Shown piece after piece: positions 8,500 to 17,242 of a DNA stretch of 64,000 bases. Under the pieces are notes generated by a model. That model saw only the letters and a program-made list of their open reading frames with translations, was not told the DNA's origin and made no database searches. Origin of the DNA: Marinobacter sp. HL-58 (lineage in GTDB: Bacteria; Pseudomonadota; Gammaproteobacteria; Pseudomonadales; Oleiphilaceae); assembly GCF_001314605.1 (NCBI RefSeq), contig NZ_LIHP01000004.1:434001-498000 (forward strand). The letters are read 5' to 3'. The translations under genes were made by a program, and so were the position numbers. Numbering within the stretch: position 1 is the stretch's first letter; each line of letters begins with the position of its first letter.

Positions 8500-9147
8500 G
8501 TGACCAACGCCATTTTGCTGAAATCCTCCCCAGGTAACCGCCTCGCGGCCATTGAAAACGCATTGCTGGCAGCACACCAGGATGCTATCAACTATAGCCA
8601 CTCCTCCCTCAACCGTATGCCGGAATGCTTCATGGCCATGCGCGTCGCTGACTATTTTGCAAACAACTTCACCAATTTTAGTTATCGCCTTGAAGCTCAA
8701 GTTAAACGCACATTTCAGGAGTCCGATCTTCACGGTGCCGACGTTACGCAATTGCTATCGCAACCTGATCTTCGCCCGGATGGTCGTTTTGATCTAGTAC
8801 TGCGGTCAGGCAAAAAGGGGCGCGCAGCTCATATCTTCGAATTCAAACGAGGAGATTCCACGCGTGCATTATTAAAAGATATACGTCGACTGGCAAAAGT
8901 AAGCCAGCATGCAGGCCACCATAGTCTGAAAACCAACTATTTGGTTCTGACCCGTCGCTGTCCTAAGGATGCGGACACAAGCGAGCGGCTTATCGAACGG
9001 CTCAATAGTGTTCTTGATACCGCCGGGCTAGAGAATACTGATATTTATGCAACCGTATCAGAGCCTCTGTATCCATTTCTTAATCGCGACCATGAGCCTG
9101 TCAGCCATCGCGCTTTTCAAATCGTGATTCTCGAAATCTGCGGCTAA
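8500..9147 (+). CDS. PD-(D/E)xK nuclease-like protein
   Basis: 215 residues from the GTG at 8500, a better guess than the frame's first start at 8434, which has no ribosome site either; the start remains uncertain. DGRFDLVL near residue 93 and HIFEFKRG near 113 give the Asp and the ExK pair of the PD-(D/E)xK fold, preceded by the conserved-looking segment SYRLEAQVKRTFQ. Related folds occur in restriction enzymes and in inactive nucleic-acid binding proteins. It sits alone on the plus strand between two minus-strand genes of the WYL block. Family assignment is by motif only. Confidence 0.6.
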   Translation: MTNAILLKSSPGNRLAAIENALLAAHQDAINYSHSSLNRMPECFMAMRVADYFANNFTNFSYRLEAQVKRTFQESDLHGADVTQLLSQPDLRPDGRFDLVLRSGKKGRAAHIFEFKRGDSTRALLKDIRRLAKVSQHAGHHSLKTNYLVLTRRCPKDADTSERLIERLNSVLDTAGLENTDIYATVSEPLYPFLNRDHEPVSHRAFQIVILEICG

Positions 9148-9215
9148 AGATCAAAGAAACGTTGAGGTGAGAATGCGAGGGGAAATCGACTGGCATTATG
9201 CCGTCATTGCTACGT

Positions 9216-10211
9216 TCATTGGCGAACCCGGCCCAATCCCTGTGCAAGGATGCCTTCAATTTCTTTTCGCAACCAATCCGGCGCAAGAATATCGCAGTGA
9301 ACCGCCTGCGCCGTAAGCCACCATCGCAAATCCTGGGTATCGCCTACGGTCACGGCAATTTCAAAGGTATTGTCATCGATTTCTGTGGTGGTTTGATCAA
9401 ATCCTAGTGGCGATTCAACCAAATGGTTCAGGGCGGGCCTATCGCACCGAAGCCTCAAATAGACAGGTTTATTGGACTTGAGGATGCCCATAGCTCCGGA
9501 GTGGATGTAGAGATCCAGTTCAAAATCCTCCGGTCGCTCAACAGGCTGTTCAACCAGTTCTCCCGCCGTTGCCCGGTGGAGTACCAGCTGACGAATACCT
9601 TCCCTGCCCTCGATAGTCCCGATCAGGTACACGTTCGGGTCTCTGAAAATCAGGCCAAGAGGATGGACGATGATCACCTCCGGTTCCGGCCAGTTGCGGG
9701 CCTGGTAGGTCAACTTACATCTGAAATCTCTTAGCAAAGCTTCCGTCACCGTCTCCAGAACATCCGCATCTATTGCCGGGCGCCGTCCGCCAAGGCCACG
9801 ATTGATAACCCGCACCCGGTCCGGCCATTTGCCAAGCGGATTTTTCTCTCGTAACAAGGTGCGGTGGGCTTCATCAAAGTGTGGCTTCAGGTGAGACAGC
9901 GCCCGTGGGGGAAGCATCGGGCTGAGGTAGGCTCGTGCTAGCTCAAACGTCAGCGCTGCGGGCAAATCCAGGGCCGGGATGATATCCATCGTCGCATCCC
10001 GGTCGAATGACCACTGAAATGGACGAGTGCTTTCATCCACCAGCAAGGGAAAATCCGCACTCAGTTTTTCAAGGTCCCGCTGAATGGATCGCATGGTCAC
10101 TTCAAACCCGTGTCCGTCCAGCCGTTCTGCAAGCTCAGTAGTCGTGATGGTCTTGGGGAAGCGCGGAACCATACGGAGCATGGTGAGGTAACGAACAGCA
10201 GTGTTGGACAT
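9216..10211 (-). CDS. WYL-domain transcriptional regulator
   Basis: 331 residues from the ATG at 10211, which has AAGGAAAGGA in front; a longer start at 10265 would run across operator copy 4. A DeoR-like winged helix-turn-helix occupies about residues 10-65 (TTTELAERLDG then MRSIQRDLEKL). A WYL domain follows from about 140, with its typical HPLGLIFRDPNVYLIG stretch, then a C-terminal WCX-like extension. Proteins of this layout (BrxR, CapW) repress defence operons and respond to a ligand, often a nucleic acid. Four matching operators in the neighbouring promoters, including its own, point to autoregulation and control of the whole block. Confidence 0.88.
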   Translation of the reverse strand: MSNTAVRYLTMLRMVPRFPKTITTTELAERLDGHGFEVTMRSIQRDLEKLSADFPLLVDESTRPFQWSFDRDATMDIIPALDLPAALTFELARAYLSPMLPPRALSHLKPHFDEAHRTLLREKNPLGKWPDRVRVINRGLGGRRPAIDADVLETVTEALLRDFRCKLTYQARNWPEPEVIIVHPLGLIFRDPNVYLIGTIEGREGIRQLVLHRATAGELVEQPVERPEDFELDLYIHSGAMGILKSNKPVYLRLRCDRPALNHLVESPLGFDQTTTEIDDNTFEIAVTVGDTQDLRWWLTAQAVHCDILAPDWLRKEIEGILAQGLGRVRQ

Positions 10212-10246
10212 GAAATATCCTTTCCTTGTGAATGGCCCAGAGATTG

Positions 10247-10263
10247 GCGACATAATTTGTCGC
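10247..10263. promoter_or_regulatory. operator copy 4, GCGACA-N6-GTCGC, upstream of WYL gene
   Basis: The most symmetrical copy (GCGACA and TGTCGC arms), ending 36 bases upstream of the regulator's ATG. Position fits autoregulation by the WYL protein. Confidence 0.75.
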
Positions 10264-10943
10264 ATTCAGAATGCTAGTTTGTCATTGCGGTGAAGTAAAG
10301 CCGAGAACACAGAAACGATGGAAGGTCATAAACACTGAACAATCATCGCATTGCTAAGCGGTTAACGGAGCATGAGTTCAGTGGACTTCCGTTAACGGCA
10401 TCCATGACGCCATCAATCGTTCCGACTCTGCACGGTCTGGTGGTGGCCCCAAGGCAACTTCGAGGAGATACTCCTGAACAACCTTTTCTTCCACCTAATC
10501 ACTCAGCGTTACATCTGCTTTGGCATAATCAAATCCTTCTTTAATTTATTAAACCAGATCCGCCACCGGTGCTCTTAACCCGCCAGCCCGCAACGCCCTG
10601 CTCCACGCTTCCACTGAGTGGGCTTTTCCCCTACCAAGCAAGTGACCCGTGAGACACCGTCTCGGGGGTGCCAGGTCACGTAAGGTAAAACAAGGAAAGC
10701 AAAGGAAAAGACAGGCTCCATGGGTTCCGGTCATCTCTGAGGTTTCGGGTATGGGATCGGTCGGAAACCTAAAACGGGTCTGGTGTAGTAATCATCATTC
10801 ACTCAGGACCAGAGCTTGCGGATATTCACTGGTGATCCTGAAGCCCCAGCCATAACTGGCTACCGCCTTGCTCATTTTGGGGTGCCGGTATAATGGAGGC
10901 TCACCCAACCGAGCGTCCGAATTGTGCTTAGCGAGGTATCATC
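10264..10943. other. 680-base gap without a supported gene
   Basis: Marks the break between the WYL block and the Tus-like region. It holds a 9-base inverted repeat (GTTAACGGA at 10361-10369 and TCCGTTAAC at 10388-10396, 18-base loop). Short open frames are present but none has a ribosome site or recognisable product. It could be a junction between two separately acquired segments. Confidence 0.4.
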
Positions 10944-11873
10944 ATGCCGAGACAACTCAACGATGAAGTGCTACCTCAGGAACTGTTATTAAAACTTTCC
11001 ACCGCCTTCCAGCGGATGTCCGATCAAGGGTTCGCTGTTGTCTCTGCCATCAAGTCCGACCATCTGGCCGGTTACCCGATTTATGTACCGACCCACGGGG
11101 ACAGTGAAGCTGAGCGCACGTCCCGTGAGGCTCTACAGGCGGCGATTCGATCAATGACGCATCTGACAATCCGGCCAAATACCCGCCTGCAATTGAACGC
11201 CGGCATTATTTGCAGCTCACCAGGCACTGTTCTTGCCGTCAGCGACTACAACGACGCTAAAGGTGCATTCAAACAGGCCGTCCTGGACATCCGGCAGTTC
11301 CAGAAAAAAAGGGAGTTAACGGCCAGCCGGATTACCCGCCTGATCCAAAACGAAATCCTCGACAAGGGCTTTCGTAGCGAAACTCTTCGCCAGGCGATGG
11401 ACACCTTGCGTATCGCTGATCTCGATCTAAAGCGCTGTTACACCCGCATACGCATCATGCCGCCGAATCTGCAGGTTTTTAGCTGGTCCTGGACGACCAA
11501 GCACTCCCGGATCATTAAGCTGACCCACGAAGAGGCCATGAGAATCGCATTAGAATGGCCTGACCAGAACACCTCTGCCATTGCTGTCGATTTGATCAAC
11601 CGGCGATGCGATCCCAGCGCGCCTTTGGCTATAAAAGTCCCTTTGCCAAATCAACTTCGCGCCAACTACGCCTTCTTGGAAAATGGCGAGACCGTGCGAG
11701 CCTCTACGCCAATCTCCGGTGTGGTCATTGCTCAGCAGAAAGTGCTGCCCAGAAAGCTCTGGCGTCCAGATCCGGGATCAGCCGACGATCAATCGCCGCG
11801 ACTGCCCAGGCAATCCAGCCTGGAAGCCACGCCCATTGTCGATGCCCTCAGTCTGTACCGCTATGTACGATAA
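10944..11873 (+). CDS. Tus-like DNA replication terminus-binding protein
   Basis: 309 residues, the same length as E. coli Tus, with GAGG seven bases before the ATG. Segments line up with Tus in order from memory. The stretch LQLNAGIICSSPG with its following helix matches the Tus region around RLPGVLCYQVDN. LDLKRCYTRIRI followed by FSWSWTTKHSRIIKLTHEEA matches ITLNAYRTLTVL followed by FGWANKHIIKNLHRDE. LAIKVPLPNQ matches LKIKRPVKVQ. Tus binds Ter sites and stops DnaB helicase in one direction. Tus-like genes outside enterics are mainly carried by plasmids and integrative elements. The His of E. coli Tus that locks the flipped Ter base is not evident here. Likely cargo or maintenance gene of the element. 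Confidence 0.75.
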   Translation: MPRQLNDEVLPQELLLKLSTAFQRMSDQGFAVVSAIKSDHLAGYPIYVPTHGDSEAERTSREALQAAIRSMTHLTIRPNTRLQLNAGIICSSPGTVLAVSDYNDAKGAFKQAVLDIRQFQKKRELTASRITRLIQNEILDKGFRSETLRQAMDTLRIADLDLKRCYTRIRIMPPNLQVFSWSWTTKHSRIIKLTHEEAMRIALEWPDQNTSAIAVDLINRRCDPSAPLAIKVPLPNQLRANYAFLENGETVRASTPISGVVIAQQKVLPRKLWRPDPGSADDQSPRLPRQSSLEATPIVDALSLYRYVR

Positions 11874-12345
11874 TTCCCTTCCAGATCCAGCTGCTCAGGA
11901 AAAGGCTCGGTGCTTTGGCGCCGGGGCCGCTCTGACTGTGGAGGCCACGCCTCTGATGCACCGGGGAGAACCTGTGGGTTGGACTGTGAACCTTGATATA
12001 GCGCCGAGAAATAGGGATTCGATCGAGTGGCAGCGCAAGCTGACCTTACAGCTCAGTGAGAACGAGCTCCCGATTATGGCAGCCGTATGTCTAGGGCTTC
12101 TCCCTAGCGCAACTTTTAAACGACCTCAAAAAGGGATTCGCATCGAACGCCAACCCGGCAGGCTGTTTATTTCTGCGACTCAGGGACGAGGTAACGCGTA
12201 TTCCCTACCCATACCCATTGGCCAAGTCTTTCATATCGGCGCGCTGGTTTTGAAGCAACTCAGCGAACACACGAAGCTCACCGACGGATCTCTGCTACTT
12301 GCATCGCTGCGTGGCGCAGCAGCTCTGTACTCTGAGAACACTTGA
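11863..12345 (+). CDS. hypothetical protein overlapping the tus-like gene
   Basis: 160 residues from the ATG at 11863, which overlaps the last 11 bases of the Tus-like gene, so translation is probably coupled. The frame is open further upstream but that part lies wholly inside the Tus-like gene. The protein looks beta-rich, with alternating hydrophobic strands (VGWTVNLDIAP, KLTLQLSENEL, GIRIERQPGRLFISATQG, then a helical end). This pattern could fit a small single-strand nucleic-acid-binding fold, but I recognise no family. The overlap suggests it works with the Tus-like protein. Confidence 0.6.
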   Translation: MYDNSLPDPAAQEKARCFGAGAALTVEATPLMHRGEPVGWTVNLDIAPRNRDSIEWQRKLTLQLSENELPIMAAVCLGLLPSATFKRPQKGIRIERQPGRLFISATQGRGNAYSLPIPIGQVFHIGALVLKQLSEHTKLTDGSLLLASLRGAAALYSENT

Positions 12346-12441
12346 GGACGTGAAAGTGCACGATTTAGTCAATTTAACGACACAAACGGCCTTAACTTTC
12401 TCGTACGCTGAAAGCTCAAAACCAGTAAATGAGGCATGCAG

Positions 12442-13083
12442 ATGAACGATCTTTTGAAAAAAATTAAGTTAGAGGATCATGGTGGATTTGTGAGCGGAAC
12501 ATCTCAGCTTATGAGGGAGAGAATCTTCCTAATCCACAGTGGCAACCGTTTGACCCTCCGATATGATTTTTGGGATAACCCAGGGGAAGAGGCGGACGGC
12601 CTTACATGCATTGATGAGTGCAATATGAGTGCGATGTCATGGCCGGAGTACTACTGTGAGGTGCTGAAGGTCAAGCTGGGCGAGGCCGTCACCGAGTCTG
12701 AAATAGAGGCAGCTCACACTCTAATACGACCCTATATTGATGACTATAAAAAGATCTTCGATGACTACCACTCGGGCGAGAGCGATATGGAATTCGATGA
12801 ACTTCGCGAAAAATATTGGGAATTGAAGAGTTCAGCCGAGGAATGCGTAAGCGAGATGGCTCTCGACTTCCAGAGCATGCGAGGACCCGAGGAGTTTGCT
12901 GAAAGCGCATATTGTGAGGTTGGTATGCTTGAAGAGATCGTCACGCCAGACATGACTAACGATGAGATTCAGGAAACCGCCTTGGAAATTGTTTTCGTTG
13001 CCGGACACCCATTCCACCCTGAAGAAGTGGCTGAAGCGCTTATCGACTATCGCCAAAGACTTCTCGACGAATTGGAGGCCTAG
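12442..13083 (+). CDS. strongly acidic hypothetical protein
   Basis: 213 residues from the ATG at 12442, seven bases after GAGG; a start at 12436 is too close to that site. About 50 Asp and Glu stand against about 18 Lys and Arg, so it is very acidic. Mostly helical in appearance, with no signal peptide and no membrane segment. I do not recognise the family. Very acidic small proteins on mobile DNA are sometimes DNA mimics that block restriction, but nothing beyond charge supports that here. Confidence 0.6.
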   Translation: MNDLLKKIKLEDHGGFVSGTSQLMRERIFLIHSGNRLTLRYDFWDNPGEEADGLTCIDECNMSAMSWPEYYCEVLKVKLGEAVTESEIEAAHTLIRPYIDDYKKIFDDYHSGESDMEFDELREKYWELKSSAEECVSEMALDFQSMRGPEEFAESAYCEVGMLEEIVTPDMTNDEIQETALEIVFVAGHPFHPEEVAEALIDYRQRLLDELEA

Positions 13084-13598
13084 TGGATCGGGGTAAGTCC
13101 AAAAACCTCAACTATTCGTCCGCCAAAGAATGGGAATATTCTCTGGCGTCTGCCACTTCTAGCATGCGGGACGCGCTTGTTCATGCCTAGTCCGCTATTC
13201 GGGAACAAAGCACGCTGAGGTCGCAAAGCGGACATTCAGATCGACCACACAGCGGACCTTTTTCGACCTAGAGGGACGGTGAACGCACAACTTCAATCTA
13301 GTGGAACATGCAAAAGATTCGCATAGCCATGCTGTCGAGTTTCTTGGGCCAGTTAATAGAAACACTCTTGGCGATAGGAAGCGGATTATCGCCGATTTGG
13401 TTCACTGTAGTCGCCAAAGAAAATCAATTTGCAGAGATTTAGGTTCGCTGTCACACTCAGTGAGTGGAAGAGGGCTGCGAAGTGGTTCCGACCACTAGTC
13501 AGTTCGCAATCGGCTACGGTAACCCCGTATGCAACTTAATTATCGGGTTGCTCCGATAGAAGTGGCAGAGCATTGAAGCGAATCCTGGCTGCCCTCTT
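13084..13598. other. 515-base gap without a supported gene
   Basis: No recognisable coding region, RNA gene or terminator. A 65-codon open frame on the plus strand (13301-13498) has no ribosome site and no coding character. Confidence 0.4.
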
Positions 13599-14537
13599 TC
13601 ACTTCTGCTTAAAATAAGCTGATTTCAATACCAACCGACGAGAAACTACCTGAGACCGCATAACCTTCGATGACCAATCAATCGGATATCGTATTTCCTC
13701 GATTATTCTTATATATGCAGTGTGGTCTCTCTTCGGTATTCGATCTTTTTGTATCACCGAGAGTTCATCGAACTTCAAAAGGTGTTCGCAAACCCTATAT
13801 TCATATCCTCCTTTGCAAAAGTACCTACTTGCAGTGATTACTCTTGTGGTTGGATATCGAGAAAGAAGCTTTCCAAGATACTTAATTATGTCGAGGCTAA
13901 CACTTTTATTTTGTTTCCGACGGCCACTCCTGAACATATGGCGCCACGCCAAGCGCGTTAACTCTACCTCACCCAAAACCGGTGATTGTATCTTCTGATA
14001 CCCTTGATAGATGCTTTTCGCTTCCGATCGGCGGTCTGACAGCGATTTTTCACTCTCGTTGATGATTATGCCCTTTGCACCCTCAGGGCCCATCAATCGT
14101 GTCGACATAATACGAGCTAAATCATATAACATGGCCGGAGTAACTTTGTGGTGCTCCCCATACACTTGGGTGCCAGTTGAAGCAGTCGGCTTAACATAAG
14201 CCCAATAAAGATGACCACAGTTCCGATCTACCCAAACAACGCAGACACCATGGCTTGTTCGAAGTGCAGCTTTCTTAGCGCTACCTTTTAGTTTGAACCC
14301 CTTCTCGGTCAATTCGCCAAAAGAAGAACCGGATTTAATTTGGGAAAGCACTATTAGCCGTTCACCCAAGTGCCAGGGATGCTCACAAGAAAGAATTAGA
14401 TCAATTTTGGCGCCATCTTCTTCCCTAGAGCTCCAGTGCCCTTCACCTCTACACGCCAAAACGAGTTTTGCCATTGCGTATGACTCTGCGTCAGAGCCAT
14501 TAACACGGTTGTGATAACGGTCTTGATTCGGCACCAA
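13599..14537 (-). CDS. DUF4365-like nuclease-fold protein
   Basis: 312 residues; the start is a TTG with a possible GTG one codon later, so the N-terminus is uncertain. The first 90 residues match the pattern of DUF4365-type PD-(D/E)xK proteins: a Glu in a helix (E18), Asp at 46 in AKIDLIL, and QIK at 66-68 in LSQIKSG. The remaining 200 residues are basic and unassigned. It lies 161 bases downstream of a helicase-nuclease gene on the same strand. Such nuclease-helicase pairs are typical of defence islands, though this particular pair is not one I can name. Confidence 0.65.
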   Translation of the reverse strand: MVPNQDRYHNRVNGSDAESYAMAKLVLACRGEGHWSSREEDGAKIDLILSCEHPWHLGERLIVLSQIKSGSSFGELTEKGFKLKGSAKKAALRTSHGVCVVWVDRNCGHLYWAYVKPTASTGTQVYGEHHKVTPAMLYDLARIMSTRLMGPEGAKGIIINESEKSLSDRRSEAKSIYQGYQKIQSPVLGEVELTRLAWRHMFRSGRRKQNKSVSLDIIKYLGKLLSRYPTTRVITASRYFCKGGYEYRVCEHLLKFDELSVIQKDRIPKRDHTAYIRIIEEIRYPIDWSSKVMRSQVVSRRLVLKSAYFKQK

Positions 14538-14698
14538 TAATTTTACAGAACCTAAAAGACTCGTTGTCTTAAAATTGTATCCTTTAATAAAGGCACCGCC
14601 GTATTTGTCGTGAGCGTGGCGCGGGCTCTAGGTTCAATTTTGGCCCTAGTATGCTGGAGCTCAAAGATGCTCCAAAACCCACGCGGGAAAAGCGAATT

Positions 14699-17242
14699 CT
14701 ATTTTTTTGCTGGCTGTCTCGAGCGAAGTGGGACCGTATCTATAGCGTCAAATAGGTGATTTAGAAGCCACCGGTCGTCACTGCTAGATTCTCGAATAAA
14801 GTTAGCTCTTTCCAATGGCAGTCGATTTCTGATATCCCTAATCATCGAAAGGACTTGATCTCGTAAAGTGGCAAATGCCCGTAAGTCACACTGATACATA
14901 TCTTCAGAAGGACTAGCCGTTGCATCACAACTTCCCGCAGCACTGACATATACCAGGCCCAAGTTTTCGAACTTGTGATAATTATCGGCAACCCATTCTT
15001 GATGTTGGTGTCCTTGTCCTACATCTTTTTTCGAAATAACAGATTCCATGGTCTTATCAGTTTTCAGCTCGAAAGGTATAAGAACTTCCGAATGATCATC
15101 TGCCCAAATAACATCTGGACCGAGTCCCTGATCATTGTCTGGCCGAGTCGAGTCAAAACCCAACAAGTCTCCGAGCTCCCTCAAAGCAGCCTCTACTTCG
15201 GCAGATGAGCCCCCGTCTAAAGCTCTCATGCCCTTAATACGAGTATTGAGCTCCTTTTCAAATTTATCCTCAGAGTCATACCCAATGATAGAATCTAAAA
15301 CCTCTCCAAAGTCATTGAACGGCTCATCTTGACCTTTTGCATCGCAAACCCGCGTATAAAGTGGGAGATAGACGTTCCCACTGCCTAGCCTATTCTTCGC
15401 TCTCTGATAAGCGATAGCAGCGTTTTCGCGACTCCCCATCCCTTCATAGCAACTGCCTAGCCAAATGCTGTGCCAGCCGGCAAGGGGTGTGTCAGCGCGA
15501 TTCGTGTCCTCAATTATCCGATCTAACGCTCTACCAGCTCCTTCCAAGTCTCCGTCCCACAGCAGACATGCATGCTCTGATTCGGCAACGGCAGCTGCAG
15601 TTAGTCGCTCCTCTACCCTATTAGCACGATCTTCTTTTTCATCTTCGAGCGAACCTTTTTGAATATTGTCGCCATAATATTTTAACCAGGCCGCATCTCT
15701 GCCAAGAACAGCATTGACAATTTGTGTAAGTTTTTCTGCACTCGTTACTGCCATTCCGTCTTGAACTAGGTCGCCAAGCTTTATTTGTTGCTGAAGCAAT
15801 TCGGGCAGGAGAGCGAGATTTCGGTCATTTTTTAACCAGGTGTTTAGTTCATTACCAGTGATAATAAAGACACCATAGTCGTTCCGACCCCGATTTATTC
15901 GGCCAAACAATTGGGCAAGTCTGTTCGCCATCTTAGAGGCAAACAGATTTCGCATGTTCAAAAACTCCCACTGATATCGCTCGAGTAACGAGCCACCCCG
16001 TGGAAGGTTTTCTATCACCATTACCCGACAGGTATTGTGAGGAAGATCAATCCCGTCCACGCGCTGGACAAGAATGAAAACACCTTCCTTAGCCTCACGA
16101 AAATCTTGCAGTTCAGACGAAAAGTTTGCTGGCTTTGGAGGTTTACCTAACGCGTCCCAATGATGAGCCGAAAAATAGCTTGGAGTTGCAAGCACAACCT
16201 TGTGCTGTCCTGAAATTGCCTCAACTTCTTTTACACCAACTCCGCCCTCTATTTTTGACCCAAAGAGCACTAAGCGTTCGCCGTTACCAGCATCATTTTT
16301 TGGACCTATAGTCGCATCGGGCATCCTTCCATAAGCACGCACAAAATCCGCTTTGGATTTTAACGTCGCTGAGAGATATACCCGTCTCAACGGTCTCTCC
16401 AGGCAGTCAATGCGGAGGGAAGGAAGGAAAGGCGGCGTAATCTCGCAACCCTTATTGCCGAAAAAGATCGCACATCTATTAAGCCGGTCTTGAAGATAAC
16501 TAAAAGGGTATTTAAGGTCCTTATCACCGCCAATGTTATGTCGATTCAGTATTTCCAAAAGTTGCTCACTGTACTTCTGCATCCCGCCAGGCGCGGCCAT
16601 GACGATTTTCGAATGCTCACCTTTTAGGGCATTACTGAACTCACCATGCCTTCCGAGTTCACGAAAATGCGGGTCAAAGAGTGATGCAACCTCTTCAAAC
16701 ATATCCTCATGAGTATGTTCAGAAAAGCTGAGTGTCATAGCACTACGAATCATATTCTCAGAGACATGAGCATCATCGAAAATTACCGCCTCAGGAAAAT
16801 GATTTTTGCGAATGCTGCTCAATCCATTAAAAAGCGCATGGTAGGTCGTTATGCAGAATGCTTTTCCACTCTCAAATAAATCGTTGTTGTAACCGCCCGC
16901 AACTCGGGTTGTGTGTTGGATTCCAATGCGACTTGCTTCCGCAGAAGTTTGCTCAACCAGGTCAATGGTTGCACAGACATACACGACGTTTTGTAGGCCT
17001 TCATTAACCAGGCTCTGCGCAATTAACAATCCTACAAGCGTTTTGCCTGCGCCTGTGTTTAATTCTATTAAAACGTCATTTTGCGATCGATTGTCATTCC
17101 ACTGACTTAAAGCTTCTGTCTGGCCACGCCAAATATCGTTTGGTGTTCCAGGTAGGTTAGGTAGGCTTTCAAAAATTCGAATCGGGTCAGTAGGAAGCTT
17201 CTGGTCTGCCAGCGACCCAAGCTTAGAGAAATCCATATCCAT
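14699..17242 (-). CDS. superfamily 2 helicase with C-terminal PD-(D/E)xK nuclease domain
   Basis: 847 residues from the ATG at 17242, eight bases after AAGG; a GTG three codons upstream is possible. Helicase motif I is TGAGKT near residue 65, motif Ia-like VVYVCATIDLVEQ follows, motif II is DDAH (variant of DEAH) near 154, SATLKSKADF is motif III, and QLFGRINRG near 443 is motif VI. After a helical middle part with TPR-like pieces (YEGMGSRENAAIAYQRAK), GPDV near 707 and FELKT near 722 give a PD-(D/E)xK nuclease signature. It probably acts on foreign DNA together with the downstream DUF4365-like protein; no named defence system is claimed. Confidence 0.75.
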   Translation of the reverse strand: MDMDFSKLGSLADQKLPTDPIRIFESLPNLPGTPNDIWRGQTEALSQWNDNRSQNDVLIELNTGAGKTLVGLLIAQSLVNEGLQNVVYVCATIDLVEQTSAEASRIGIQHTTRVAGGYNNDLFESGKAFCITTYHALFNGLSSIRKNHFPEAVIFDDAHVSENMIRSAMTLSFSEHTHEDMFEEVASLFDPHFRELGRHGEFSNALKGEHSKIVMAAPGGMQKYSEQLLEILNRHNIGGDKDLKYPFSYLQDRLNRCAIFFGNKGCEITPPFLPSLRIDCLERPLRRVYLSATLKSKADFVRAYGRMPDATIGPKNDAGNGERLVLFGSKIEGGVGVKEVEAISGQHKVVLATPSYFSAHHWDALGKPPKPANFSSELQDFREAKEGVFILVQRVDGIDLPHNTCRVMVIENLPRGGSLLERYQWEFLNMRNLFASKMANRLAQLFGRINRGRNDYGVFIITGNELNTWLKNDRNLALLPELLQQQIKLGDLVQDGMAVTSAEKLTQIVNAVLGRDAAWLKYYGDNIQKGSLEDEKEDRANRVEERLTAAAVAESEHACLLWDGDLEGAGRALDRIIEDTNRADTPLAGWHSIWLGSCYEGMGSRENAAIAYQRAKNRLGSGNVYLPLYTRVCDAKGQDEPFNDFGEVLDSIIGYDSEDKFEKELNTRIKGMRALDGGSSAEVEAALRELGDLLGFDSTRPDNDQGLGPDVIWADDHSEVLIPFELKTDKTMESVISKKDVGQGHQHQEWVADNYHKFENLGLVYVSAAGSCDATASPSEDMYQCDLRAFATLRDQVLSMIRDIRNRLPLERANFIRESSSDDRWLLNHLFDAIDTVPLRSRQPAKK

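Noticed and set aside
13301..13498. 65-codon open frame as a small gene
   Set aside because: No ribosome site, no coding character and no recognisable product.
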